This document shows, in pieces, positions 1 to 7,513 of a stretch of 39,085 nucleotides of DNA. The stretch is from Treponema sp. GTDB lineage: Bacteria; Spirochaetota; Spirochaetia; Treponematales; Treponemataceae. Position numbers and translations under genes: made by a program. Position 1 is the stretch's first letter, and every line of letters starts with the position of its first letter. The notes under the pieces were generated by a model. That model was not told where the DNA came from. It saw nothing but the letters and a program-made list of their open reading frames with translations, and did not search any database. The stretch lies in contig JALNVF010000009.1 in NCBI GenBank assembly GCA_023231445.1, positions 1 to 39,085 of the forward strand. The letters are read 5' to 3'.

Positions 1-1
1 A

Positions 2-373
2 TGTGTTCTTCTTGTCCTTATTATTCTTATTCAGGATGACGGAAGCAGTGGTATGGGCGGTCTGCTCGGCGGACGCGGAACAGCAGCATTCGGTTCACAT
101 TCTGCAAGTGTCCTTACGCGGACCACGTTTGTTCTTGTTGTGCTTTTTTTTGTGCTTGCTTTTTCACTGGCACTTCTGAACAAGAAACCGAAATTGCAGC
201 GGGATCTCGCTCCTGCGGTAACTACTGAAGAAAGTTCTTCAACAGAATCCCAGTCAGGTAACTGGTGGAAATCTGCTGATACATCAAACGAAAGCACTGC
301 ACCTGCAGAGAGTTCATCTGGTACCGGATCTGCAGCAGGTACAGGTTCTACAGAAACAGGCGGACAGAATTAG
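2..373 (+). CDS. secG: Preprotein translocase subunit SecG, 5' end missing
   Basis: SecG is the small non-essential subunit of the SecYEG inner-membrane protein channel. The reading frame is open from base 2, so the start codon and most of the first membrane helix lie upstream of the window. What remains begins with a hydrophobic stretch (VLLVLIILIQ), then the conserved Gly-rich loop (QDDGSSGMGGLLGG), a second membrane helix (FVLVVLFFVLAFSLALL) and a tail of about 60 residues. The tail is rich in Ser, Thr, Gly and Glu and is longer than in most SecG proteins. The stop codon is 18 bases before the next gene, which suggests a shared transcript. Recognition rests on the loop between the two helices, which is characteristic of the family. 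Confidence 0.88.
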   Translation, partial: CVLLVLIILIQDDGSSGMGGLLGGRGTAAFGSHSASVLTRTTFVLVVLFFVLAFSLALLNKKPKLQRDLAPAVTTEESSSTESQSGNWWKSADTSNESTAPAESSSGTGSAAGTGSTETGGQN

Positions 374-391
374 TCTGCCAAGGAAAGATAT

Positions 392-856
392 ATGCTGGGC
401 AAGCTGATTACTCCTGCAAATATAAAAGTTGATTTGGAGAGCACTGAAAAGGATGAAGTATTTGAAGAACTCCTTGAAGTGATTATTGCTGCTCAGCCTG
501 AAATCGACCGGCAGGAAGCTCTTGAATCTCTGAATGCTCGTGAAGAAAAAATGAGTACAGGTATTATTCCCGGTATTGCTGTTCCTCATGCTGTCTGCGA
601 TTCTGTTCACGGTATCGTTACCGCAATCGGAGTGAGCCGGGGTGGTATTGAATATGCCTCTCTGGATGGCAGTCCTGTTCATTTTATTATAATGATGTTA
701 TTTCAGCAGGGAGAGACAGAATCGCATCTTCAGACAATGAGGGACATTGCCGCTGTTCTTCAACATCCTGATTTTATTAAGGTAATTATGGAGAAGAAAA
801 CTGCCCAGGAAGTTTATGATGCATTATGTGATTTCGAGATGGAGCAGCCGGAATAG
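392..856 (+). CDS. PTS EIIA-type (PtsN/fructose IIA-like) protein
   Basis: 154 residues, the usual length of a single EIIA domain of the mannitol/fructose type (PTS_EIIA_2). The phosphoryl-accepting histidine is in the motif IPGIAVPHA at His66, preceded by a conserved START-like stretch (EEKMSTGIIPG). The C-terminal part (ESHLQTMRDIAAVLQHPDF) matches the usual family ending. Such stand-alone proteins take phosphate from HPr/NPr and act mainly as regulators; no IIB or IIC domain is fused or adjacent, so a sugar-transport role is unlikely from this context. A purine-rich Shine-Dalgarno (AAGGAAAG) lies upstream. It sits between secG and the V-ATPase genes on the same strand. The family call is firm; what it regulates is unknown. 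Confidence 0.88.
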   Translation: MLGKLITPANIKVDLESTEKDEVFEELLEVIIAAQPEIDRQEALESLNAREEKMSTGIIPGIAVPHAVCDSVHGIVTAIGVSRGGIEYASLDGSPVHFIIMMLFQQGETESHLQTMRDIAAVLQHPDFIKVIMEKKTAQEVYDALCDFEMEQPE

Positions 857-901
857 AGAGAATTTATACAGTCACTTTTGTAGGGGTTGCAAGGAGTGAA
901 T

Positions 902-1213
902 ATGGCAGAAAAAGAAGTTAATGTTATTAATCATCTGCTTGATGTTGAACATCAGGCAGCGGAAATGATATCAGAAGCTCAGCGAGAGGCTGATAAACGC
1001 ATCGCTGCATTCAGAACCCAGTCAGAAAACGAGTACAAAAAACAGTATGACGAAATAATTTCAAAATTAGAAGACGACTATAAAACCGGAACTGACGATA
1101 TTGTTCACCGTCACAGCGAATCTATTACCCGGTATAAATCAGATATACAGAATACCGTACTGAATAATGAATCTTTTAACAAACAGCTTGATGTAATTTT
1201 ATTTTCTGATTAA
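902..1213 (+). CDS. V-type ATPase subunit G/H-like peripheral-stalk protein
   Basis: A 103-residue, almost wholly helical protein, with an early heptad-like pattern (INHLLDVEHQAAEMISEAQREADKRI) typical of V/A-ATPase G/H (AtpH) peripheral-stalk subunits that pair with subunit E. Being first in the V-ATPase operon is typical too. An open frame extends to a TTG at 887, but AAGGAG at 891-896 is well spaced from the ATG at 902, so I chose that start. No catalytic motif is expected. The sequence is divergent, so the call depends partly on position and coiled-coil character; a diverged stalk protein without strict G/H homology remains possible. Confidence 0.75.
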   Translation: MAEKEVNVINHLLDVEHQAAEMISEAQREADKRIAAFRTQSENEYKKQYDEIISKLEDDYKTGTDDIVHRHSESITRYKSDIQNTVLNNESFNKQLDVILFSD

Positions 1214-1230
1214 ACGGAGAGGTCATTTTT

Positions 1231-2250
1231 ATGGAAGACTCCGGTGCATCCGCATATGTGTATGCAAAAGCTTCAGCTCTGCTGAGTAAAACGTATATAG
1301 GCCCGCGCGCGTCAAAATTATTCAGCGCAAAGTCACTTTCTGAATTGTGGACTCTTATTTTTAAAACCGATGTTCCTCTTGTTCCGCAGGTCCTGCTGGG
1401 AGAGATGATTGAGGAAGAAGCCGAAAAACGGTTTATAAAACAGTATGTTTCGCTTATTGAGGTTTATGAAAAACCGAATGAACTGCTTACAGATATGCTT
1501 CTTGTTTATGATATCGAAAATCTGAAAGAAATCGGTGCGGCACTTTGTTCAAAAGAGCAATCAATGCCTCATGTTCTTGAATTTAAAAAATACAGTGTTC
1601 TGAACTACAATGCTTGGCCGGATATCGCAGCTATAACAAAAGGATCACCTTTGTCGTGGTATAAAAGTGTGCCAGCTGAACATGAACAGCAATATATAGA
1701 AGCCAGACTTGATAATCAGTATGTAAAAATGATGTGGGAATCCGTAAACAGTTTTTCCGGTGACACTGGTTCTTCGGTGATAAATTTTGTCCGTAAAGAT
1801 TTTGTTATGATGAATATCATCTGGGCACTCCGGCTTAAAGTATATTATGAAATGTCTACGGACCAGATTATTGAACATCTTGCAAGTGCAGGCGGAAAAG
1901 CGGGGCCGGGGGATCCTTTGTCAGGGCCTGCCGTTGCAATCCTTGACAAACCTGTTGATTCGTTTGCGGACTGGGAAAACTGGAAATATGCAAAAATGCT
2001 TAACCCTCACGAAGATGGAGTAGTATGGAGAATTGATCCTTGCTGGATAGAAAATGTATACAAGGCCGGTATGTACCGGAGGGCACAGAATTTGTTCCAT
2101 GAAAATCCTCTTTCGTCGTTGTCGCTGGTTGCGTGGTTTAAAATCAAGCAGCATGAATGCGATATAATAAGAACAGCGGTGGAAGGTATCAGACTTAATG
2201 TAGATGCAGAAGAGGCAAAAAAATTTGCCGGAATAATAACGGAAGAGTGA
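1231..2250 (+). CDS. V-type ATPase subunit C (AC39/d-like)
   Basis: 339 residues, within the usual range for the V/A-ATPase subunit C (vATP-synt_AC39, equivalent to eukaryotic subunit d), the all-helical funnel protein that seats the central stalk onto the rotor ring. The beginning (ASAYVYAKASALLSKTYIG) and the LSELWTLIF region resemble the family's repeated three-fold helical units; LLVYDIENLKEI is another typical element. No membrane segment or signal peptide is visible, as expected for a cytoplasmic connector. A GGAGAGG ribosome site precedes the ATG at 1231. It overlaps by position with nothing and is followed 20 bases later by subunit I. The gene order G-C-I-K supports the call. Confidence 0.85.
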   Translation: MEDSGASAYVYAKASALLSKTYIGPRASKLFSAKSLSELWTLIFKTDVPLVPQVLLGEMIEEEAEKRFIKQYVSLIEVYEKPNELLTDMLLVYDIENLKEIGAALCSKEQSMPHVLEFKKYSVLNYNAWPDIAAITKGSPLSWYKSVPAEHEQQYIEARLDNQYVKMMWESVNSFSGDTGSSVINFVRKDFVMMNIIWALRLKVYYEMSTDQIIEHLASAGGKAGPGDPLSGPAVAILDKPVDSFADWENWKYAKMLNPHEDGVVWRIDPCWIENVYKAGMYRRAQNLFHENPLSSLSLVAWFKIKQHECDIIRTAVEGIRLNVDAEEAKKFAGIITEE

Positions 2251-2270
2251 ATTATAAAAAGAAGGTTGAA

Positions 2271-3041
2271 ATGGCAAGAACAACTGAAATGCGCCTGATA
2301 GAACTTATGGCTCTCAAGCAGGATATACGGGTAGTCCTTGAATATCTTGGTAAAAAGGGTGATTTTCAATTTCAGACAAAAGGACACACTCTTGATTCAC
2401 GAACTTCAAAAACATCAGTATCGGAAGGCAATGCCGAACGTGATATTTTTGACAGCCTTCAGCAGGCTCGTATTTTTCTGGATGTACCAGATCGTACCAG
2501 CGAACCATGCGACTGTACGGTTCCGACAGAGGAAAACAGAACAGAAGCGGCAAAATTACTAGCTCTGGTCGAAGATCTGAAAACCCGTGTAAACGATGCT
2601 CTTTCAGAAGCAAAACATGTTAATGAGGCATATAAGGAAGCTCTTGCCTTTTCCAACCTTAAGGCTTCTTATTCAGAACTTGAACATCTTTCTTTCCTTT
2701 CCCTGCGGATAGGAAAAATTGATCCGAATCTTTTTGATGCACTTAAGGATGCGGTTGGTGTTCGTGCAGTTGTGGTGTCGCTGGGGGATGATAAATCCCG
2801 TATTCTTGCAGCATCTTCTAAAAAAGGTCGTTTCGCGCTTGATACGGAGTTAAAAAAATTTAATTTTGTAAATATGGATATACCAGAAGATTTTAAAGGT
2901 ATTCCTGACGATATTCTTGCAAGCCTTAAAAAACAGAATGCAGAATCAGCAGATAAAGTAGCGACAGTAGATGAAGAGCGGAAAAACTTGCGGAAACCCA
3001 TAAGAGTATGCTGCTTTCGCTTTTGGGGTCTTTTTCGATGA
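2271..3041 (+). CDS. V-type ATPase subunit I, N-terminal fragment (frameshifted)
   Basis: The cytoplasmic part of subunit I (equivalent to eukaryotic subunit a), the stator that joins the peripheral stalks to the ion channel. The start at 2271 gives MARTTEMRLIELMALKQD, the usual beginning of bacterial subunit I, and is preceded by GAAGG; an earlier GTG at 2247 overlaps the subunit C stop and is less likely. The frame ends at 3041, but the last 18 or so residues (from about 2985) are out of frame: they become basic and Cys/Phe-rich instead of coiled coil. The true continuation lies in the next frame. Joined by one added base, 2271-4267 would encode about 665 residues, a normal length for this subunit. 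Confidence 0.85.
   Translation: MARTTEMRLIELMALKQDIRVVLEYLGKKGDFQFQTKGHTLDSRTSKTSVSEGNAERDIFDSLQQARIFLDVPDRTSEPCDCTVPTEENRTEAAKLLALVEDLKTRVNDALSEAKHVNEAYKEALAFSNLKASYSELEHLSFLSLRIGKIDPNLFDALKDAVGVRAVVVSLGDDKSRILAASSKKGRFALDTELKKFNFVNMDIPEDFKGIPDDILASLKKQNAESADKVATVDEERKNLRKPIRVCCFRFWGLFR
2979..3007 (+). other. Frameshift site inside subunit I
   Basis: The upstream frame reads ...EERKNLRKPIRV and the downstream frame, just before its first ATG, reads ...EKLAETHKSMLL. Adding one A to the run of five at 2982-2986 gives a continuous coiled-coil-like reading (EERKKLAETHKSMLL). The run is therefore where one base appears to be missing. Causes could be a homopolymer error in the sequence, a real mutation, or ribosomal slippage of -1. 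Confidence 0.85.
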
Positions 3042-4267
3042 GTATGCAGATTCAGGAAACTTTATCAAAACTAGAGTCTACTGAACTTGTATACCGTCTG
3101 ACGGGCTGGCTGCCTGCACGGGACTGCAAATCGATGATGCAGGATCTTGATCAGCTGACGGAAGGACGGATTGCTGTCCGTGAGTATCTGCCGTCGGAAG
3201 TTCCGTCAGTAATAAACGGGAAAGAACAGGTTCCTGTTCAGCTTCATCACGGAAAATTCGTTTCAAGTTTCGAGCGGATGATCTTCAGTTATGGTGCGCC
3301 TGTATACGGTGCAATAGATCCGACCCCCTTCGTGGCTCTTTTCTTTACACTGCTGTTCGGAATTATGTTCGGCGACTGCGGTCAGGGACTGGTCATTTTT
3401 ATCCTTGGTATTCTTCTGTATAAAAATATACTCAAGATGGGCGGATATAATAAATCTGCGATTGTTTTTATGGCTGTTGGTGCAAGCAGTATGGTGATGG
3501 GACTTCTGACCGGAGAATTCTTCGCAACAGAGAAACCTCTCGTACCGTTTGCTTACTGGGTAACGGGATTGTTTGGTACTCCTCATGCCCCGATTGTAAA
3601 ATTGATGCCGTCTTCATCGAATACCTCTGCAATGTTTGTAATGTTTGGAATAGCTGTCGGTATCGGATTCATTATAAATACGCTCGGACTGATAATAAAT
3701 ATTATAAATAAGTTCAGTATGCGGAAAATCGGGGAGGCTCTTTTTGGAAAAACAGGACTTGCCGGTGCATGCTTCTTCTGGTATGTGATTGTAATGGTAA
3801 TCCGTATAGTTGCATTCAAACATACCGTTGCATTATATGACTGGATTATTATAGCAGTAACACTGTTTTTTGCTGCATTCGGCGAACCGTTCGGCCGTGT
3901 CATAGATAAAAAGTATCCGGTTGCGGAAGACGGTATGATGGTAATGATAATATCGGGTATTGTCGAACTGATTGAAGTCATTTCGAACTATTTTTCCAAT
4001 ACAGTCAGTTTCCTTCGTGTCGGTGCGTTTGCGCTTGCACACGCGGTTCTTGATTATATAATTCTGGTCATGACGAAAATAAGCGGTCCTGTCGGAGGTG
4101 TTTTTGTCATGATAATCGGTAATGCAATTGTTGTAGTACTGGAAGGCATGATTGTTGCGATTCAGGTTGTCCGTCTGCAGTATTATGAATTTTTCTCAAA
4201 ATTTTTTACCGAAACAGGATCTGAATTCAAGCCGTTCAGATTTGAATATGGCAAAAAAAACGCATAG
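3008..4267 (+). CDS. V-type ATPase subunit I, C-terminal membrane fragment
   Basis: This reading frame, open from just after a stop at 2972, carries the rest of subunit I: the return of the soluble domain (ELVYRLTGWLPARD), the conserved DPTPFVALFFTLLFGIMFGD(C)GQG entry to the membrane domain, and about seven to eight hydrophobic helices. The key channel region is present: NYFSNTVSFLRVGAFALAHA contains the conserved arginine that releases ions from the rotor carboxylate. ATG 3008 has only a weak AAGAG upstream and overlaps the first fragment by 34 bases, so coupled reinitiation is possible but the break falls inside a coiled coil and is not a natural domain boundary. The membrane domain itself looks intact. 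Confidence 0.88.
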   Translation: MLLSLLGSFSMSMQIQETLSKLESTELVYRLTGWLPARDCKSMMQDLDQLTEGRIAVREYLPSEVPSVINGKEQVPVQLHHGKFVSSFERMIFSYGAPVYGAIDPTPFVALFFTLLFGIMFGDCGQGLVIFILGILLYKNILKMGGYNKSAIVFMAVGASSMVMGLLTGEFFATEKPLVPFAYWVTGLFGTPHAPIVKLMPSSSNTSAMFVMFGIAVGIGFIINTLGLIINIINKFSMRKIGEALFGKTGLAGACFFWYVIVMVIRIVAFKHTVALYDWIIIAVTLFFAAFGEPFGRVIDKKYPVAEDGMMVMIISGIVELIEVISNYFSNTVSFLRVGAFALAHAVLDYIILVMTKISGPVGGVFVMIIGNAIVVVLEGMIVAIQVVRLQYYEFFSKFFTETGSEFKPFRFEYGKKNA

Positions 4268-4282
4268 GTTTATGATGGATAT

Positions 4283-4310
4283 TTGACCGGTAGTATTACC
4301 GGTTTAAAAT
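4283..4310 (+). promoter_or_regulatory. Possible internal promoter ahead of subunit K
   Basis: TTGACC (4283-4288) and TAAAAT (4305-4310) are separated by 16 bases; each matches the sigma-70 consensus at five of six positions. It would start transcription about 17 bases before the subunit K ATG, leaving room for the GAAAGAGG ribosome site. It lies within an otherwise continuous operon, so it would add extra rotor-subunit message. Confidence 0.45.
4286..4303 (+). other. Hairpin between subunits I and K
   Basis: ACCGGTA (4286-4292) pairs with TACCGGT (4297-4303) around a four-base loop, followed by TTTAAAAT. It overlaps the possible promoter above. In an mRNA running through from subunit I it could act as a weak terminator or as a processing or stability element for the highly needed rotor message. 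Confidence 0.5.
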
Positions 4311-4333
4311 AGATTTGTTGAAAGAGGTATATT

Positions 4334-4675
4334 ATGAACAAAAAAATTTTAGCTGTTACAGCAATTTTTGCATGTTTTTCATTGACTGCGCTTTTTGCAC
4401 AGTCATCATCGACTCCTCCTGCACCTTCTTCTGGTTCTGCTGTTCAGGCACAGGCGCCTGCAGGAAATAACGGAATAAAATATGTTGCAGCAGCCCTTGC
4501 TGTCGGTCTGGCCTGCATCGGCGGTGGAATTGCAGTCGGTAAGATAGGTGCTGCGGCCATGGGTGCCATGAGTGAAAATCCCGATCTTTCAGGAAAAGCG
4601 CTTCCGTTTGTCGGACTTGCCGAAGGTATTTGTCTGTGGGGATTTCTTGTTGCACTACTTGTAATCATAATGTAA
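4334..4675 (+). CDS. V-type ATPase subunit K (rotor ring c subunit) with signal-like leader
   Basis: 113 residues. The ion-carrying ring subunit: residues about 48-75 and 89-113 form a helical hairpin (GLACIGGGIAVGKIGAAAMG, then FVGLAEGICLWGFLVALLVI) joined by a polar loop, SENPDL. The carboxylate is Glu97 in GLAEG. Glu97 is followed by Gly, not Ser/Thr, so the typical sodium-ligand pattern is not obvious; proton use is a tentative inference. The first 23 residues (basic start, hydrophobic core, LFAQ) look like a cleavable signal sequence, followed by about 24 residues rich in Ser, Pro and Ala. A leader of this kind is known in some bacterial V-type c subunits. It follows subunit I and precedes F. 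Confidence 0.9.
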   Translation: MNKKILAVTAIFACFSLTALFAQSSSTPPAPSSGSAVQAQAPAGNNGIKYVAAALAVGLACIGGGIAVGKIGAAAMGAMSENPDLSGKALPFVGLAEGICLWGFLVALLVIIM

Positions 4676-4690
4676 ATCAGGGATAACGGC

Positions 4691-5023
4691 TTGAAGTATT
4701 TTTTAATCGGCGAGCGGGAAATGGTTCTTGCATTCCGTTTGGTCGGTGTTTCCGGGGCTATCGCAGAAACACGACAGGAAGTACTTGATTCGTTTAACCG
4801 TGTCACCGGTAAGGGCGGAACTGCATCTGTTCCGGTAGATGAAATTCCCCGTGTCCTTATCCTGACAGAAAATGCAGCTTCCCTTATACAAGAGGAAGAG
4901 CTTGACTGGCAGAAGACAGGACAATATCCGCTTATTGTTGAAGTCCCCGGCTTGAACGGACATTTAACAGAGCGCAGAACACTTACCGACGCAATCGGGG
5001 AAGCAATCGGCGTGCAGGTATAG
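4691..5023 (+). CDS. V-type ATPase subunit F
   Basis: 110 residues, about the normal length for the small central-stalk subunit F, which binds subunit D and modulates rotation. The family start is recognisable: MKYFLIGEREMVLAFRLVGV, with a Rossmann-like alternation continuing through PRVLILTENAA and YPLIVEVPG. The start codon is TTG at 4691, with AGGGA about seven bases upstream; the next in-frame ATG (4721) would remove the conserved first strand, so TTG is chosen. It lies 15 bases after subunit K. The call is well supported by the N-terminal motif and by operon position. Confidence 0.9.
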   Translation: MKYFLIGEREMVLAFRLVGVSGAIAETRQEVLDSFNRVTGKGGTASVPVDEIPRVLILTENAASLIQEEELDWQKTGQYPLIVEVPGLNGHLTERRTLTDAIGEAIGVQV

Positions 5024-5081
5024 TATGTCAAAAGTATATTTTCATATTGGCGTGTACAGGTCATTATGGTAGGAGCATAGC

Positions 5082-5714
5082 ATGGAAGAATTACGCTCGA
5101 CTGAAGTTCTTGACAAGGAGATTGAAACTGACGCACGGAAGAAAGCGGAGCGTATCCTGTCAAAGGCAGACTCAGACGGAAAGGCACTGCTCGAAAATGT
5201 TAAAAACCGGGTTGCTGCGGTAAAAGCTGAAAAAAACGCTGCATATGCAAAAAAAATAGAAGCGTTTCAAAAAGATCAGGATGCTTCTGTCCCGCTTGAA
5301 AAACAGCGTTTTCTCGTTTCCTACATTGAAGCAGCAATAATAAAGGGCATAAATGAGTATCTTGAAGCACTTCCTGTGTCGAAACGGCTGGATCTTGTTA
5401 TGAGCCGTTATGTAAAATATAAGAGTATAATTGGTTCAAAAAAAGTGAGTGCAGGTATATTCGGTTTTACTACCGACGATGTAAAAAAAGCATTCGAAAA
5501 GCAGGGTGCGTCCTCGGTTTCCTGTATGCAGATTGAATATAAAAAAAGCGGTGATGATCCGGTGGAAGGTCTTACTGTCCGAGAAGGTATAATTCTGGAG
5601 ACGGACGACAAAACTATTCGTTGTCGTCTTACGATTTCACAGATTGTCGGCGAGCTTGAAAGCAGTCACCGGGCAGAACTTGCCTCGGCATTGTTCGGCG
5701 GGAGGCTGAGCTGA
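5082..5714 (+). CDS. V-type ATPase subunit E
   Basis: 210 residues, the family's normal size. The first half is a long charged helix (RKKAERILSKADSDGKALLENV) for the peripheral stalk; the second half is the globular head that contacts the catalytic A3B3 hexamer. TVREGIILETDDKTIRCRLTISQIVGE resembles the usual C-terminal strand-helix pattern (GG.ILE..DG.I...NTF). AGGAG is well placed before the ATG. The last codon overlaps the ATG of subunit A (TGATG), which suggests translational coupling. There is a 58-base gap after subunit F in which I see no clear feature. Confidence 0.88.
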   Translation: MEELRSTEVLDKEIETDARKKAERILSKADSDGKALLENVKNRVAAVKAEKNAAYAKKIEAFQKDQDASVPLEKQRFLVSYIEAAIIKGINEYLEALPVSKRLDLVMSRYVKYKSIIGSKKVSAGIFGFTTDDVKKAFEKQGASSVSCMQIEYKKSGDDPVEGLTVREGIILETDDKTIRCRLTISQIVGELESSHRAELASALFGGRLS

Positions 5715-7513
5715 TGAACGATATAGAAGGAAAAATTACACGTATTTCAGGGCCCATTGTTTTTGCAGAAGGACTTGATGGATGCGGTTTGTATGATGTT
5801 GTAGATGTTGGTGAGAAGAATCTTATCGGAGAAATCATCCGCCAGAATAAAGGAAAAGCAACGATTCAGGTATACGAGGAAGATACCGGTATGCATATCG
5901 GTGAAAGAGTTGTATGCCGCAGCCGTCCGCTTTCCCTTCGTCTCGGACCGGGACTTGTCGGTACTATTTATGATGGTATTCAGCGTCCGCTGAAATCTAT
6001 GTACGAAGATGAAACCGGCGGTGCATTTTTACTTCCCGGACAGCGTACCGAACCGCTTGATTCAAAAAAAATCTGGCATTTTGAAGCCGCGAAGACTTCT
6101 GACGGTAAACTGATTTCAAACGGTACTCCTATTGCTCCCGGCATTGCACTCGGAACAGTACAGGAGACGCAGTCTGTTCTTCATACGGTCATGGTACCTC
6201 CTGCTGTACGCGGCAGAGTTTTAAAGACGTTCAAGGGTACCGGTGATTACACGGTTGACGATGTGATCGGAACAACGGAACTTGATGAAGATATTAAATT
6301 GTCCCAATACTGGCCTGTGCGGAAGCCCCGTCCTTTTATGGAAAAACTTCCTGTTTCTGAACCGCTGGTAACAGGTCTTCGTGTCATTGATGTTTTCTTT
6401 CCGCTTTCAAAAGGTGGTACCGCTGCTATTCCCGGCGGATTCGGCACAGGGAAGACTATGACCCAGCATGCAATAGCCAAGTGGTGTGATGCCGATCTTA
6501 TTGTCTATATCGGCTGCGGTGAACGCGGTAACGAAATGACTGATGTTCTTACGGAATTTCCGGAGATTGTCGATCCTCGAACAGGAAGATCGATCATGGA
6601 ACGTACGATTCTTATTGCAAATACATCCAACATGCCGGTCGCAGCCCGTGAAGTTTCCCTGTATTCCGGCATAACTCTTGCAGAATACTATCGTGACATG
6701 GGTATGGCTGTTGCCATTATGGCCGATTCTACCAGCCGCTGGGCCGAAGCGCTCCGGGAACTTTCCGGACGAATGGAAGAAATGCCTGCAGAGGAAGGGT
6801 TCCCTGCATATCTTCCAACGCGTCTTGCCAGTTTCTATGAACGGGCAGGGCGTATCAATTCTTTGTGTGGCAGAGAGGGATCTGTTTCTGTAATCGGTGC
6901 GGTTTCTCCACCGGGCGGAGATTTTTCCGAACCGGTGACTCAGCATACAAAGCGTTTTATACGCTGTTTCTGGGCTTTGGACAGGGATCTGGCAAATGCA
7001 CGCCATTATCCGGCTATCGGCTGGATAGATTCCTATTCAGAATACGCAGATGAAGTAAAGGGCTGGTGGGAGAAACATAATCCCGAATGGGCAACTGTAC
7101 GTCTGGAAGCGCTTGATCTGCTTAAACGTGAACAGCGCCTTCAGCAGATAGTCCGCCTTATCGGACCTGATGCACTGCCGGACTCGGAACGTCTTGTTCT
7201 GAAAGTGGCTGAAATGATAAAGAACGGTTTTCTTCAGCAGGATCAGCTTGAAGAAGTCGATGCATATTGTGTTTCGCAGAAACAGATTATAATTCTTGTA
7301 CTTATAATGAACTTTTATAAAGCAGCGCTTTCTGTTATAAAAAACGGCGCACCGCTGGTCAATGTAACGACACTTCCGGTCTGTAATGAGATTGTTCGCA
7401 TCAAATCGCAGTATACTAATGAACAAGTAGATAAAATTCAGGAAGTTAAGATTCACCTCGAAAACCAGATGGGAGAGCTTCAGCGGTTGTACCGCAAGGC
7501 AGGGGCAGTATGA
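5714..7513 (+). CDS. atpA: V-type ATPase catalytic subunit A
   Basis: 599 residues, the normal length of a catalytic V/A-ATPase subunit. The domains are an N-terminal beta barrel (ITRISGPIVFAEGLD), the non-homologous insert with VRGRVLK, and the nucleotide-binding domain. The P-loop is GGFGTGKT at residues 241-248 with Lys247; the GERGNEMTDVL and MADSTSRWAEALRE motifs carry the catalytic glutamate and the helix typical of this subunit. It hydrolyses or makes ATP in the A3B3 head. The ATG overlaps the subunit E stop, and the last four bases overlap subunit B. In bacteria such enzymes often act as ion pumps in fermenters, but direction cannot be read from the sequence. Confidence 0.97.
   Translation: MNDIEGKITRISGPIVFAEGLDGCGLYDVVDVGEKNLIGEIIRQNKGKATIQVYEEDTGMHIGERVVCRSRPLSLRLGPGLVGTIYDGIQRPLKSMYEDETGGAFLLPGQRTEPLDSKKIWHFEAAKTSDGKLISNGTPIAPGIALGTVQETQSVLHTVMVPPAVRGRVLKTFKGTGDYTVDDVIGTTELDEDIKLSQYWPVRKPRPFMEKLPVSEPLVTGLRVIDVFFPLSKGGTAAIPGGFGTGKTMTQHAIAKWCDADLIVYIGCGERGNEMTDVLTEFPEIVDPRTGRSIMERTILIANTSNMPVAAREVSLYSGITLAEYYRDMGMAVAIMADSTSRWAEALRELSGRMEEMPAEEGFPAYLPTRLASFYERAGRINSLCGREGSVSVIGAVSPPGGDFSEPVTQHTKRFIRCFWALDRDLANARHYPAIGWIDSYSEYADEVKGWWEKHNPEWATVRLEALDLLKREQRLQQIVRLIGPDALPDSERLVLKVAEMIKNGFLQQDQLEEVDAYCVSQKQIIILVLIMNFYKAALSVIKNGAPLVNVTTLPVCNEIVRIKSQYTNEQVDKIQEVKIHLENQMGELQRLYRKAGAV

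Noticed and set aside
2338..2562. Other frames inside subunit I
   Set aside because: They overlap the recognised N-terminal domain and have no ribosome site.
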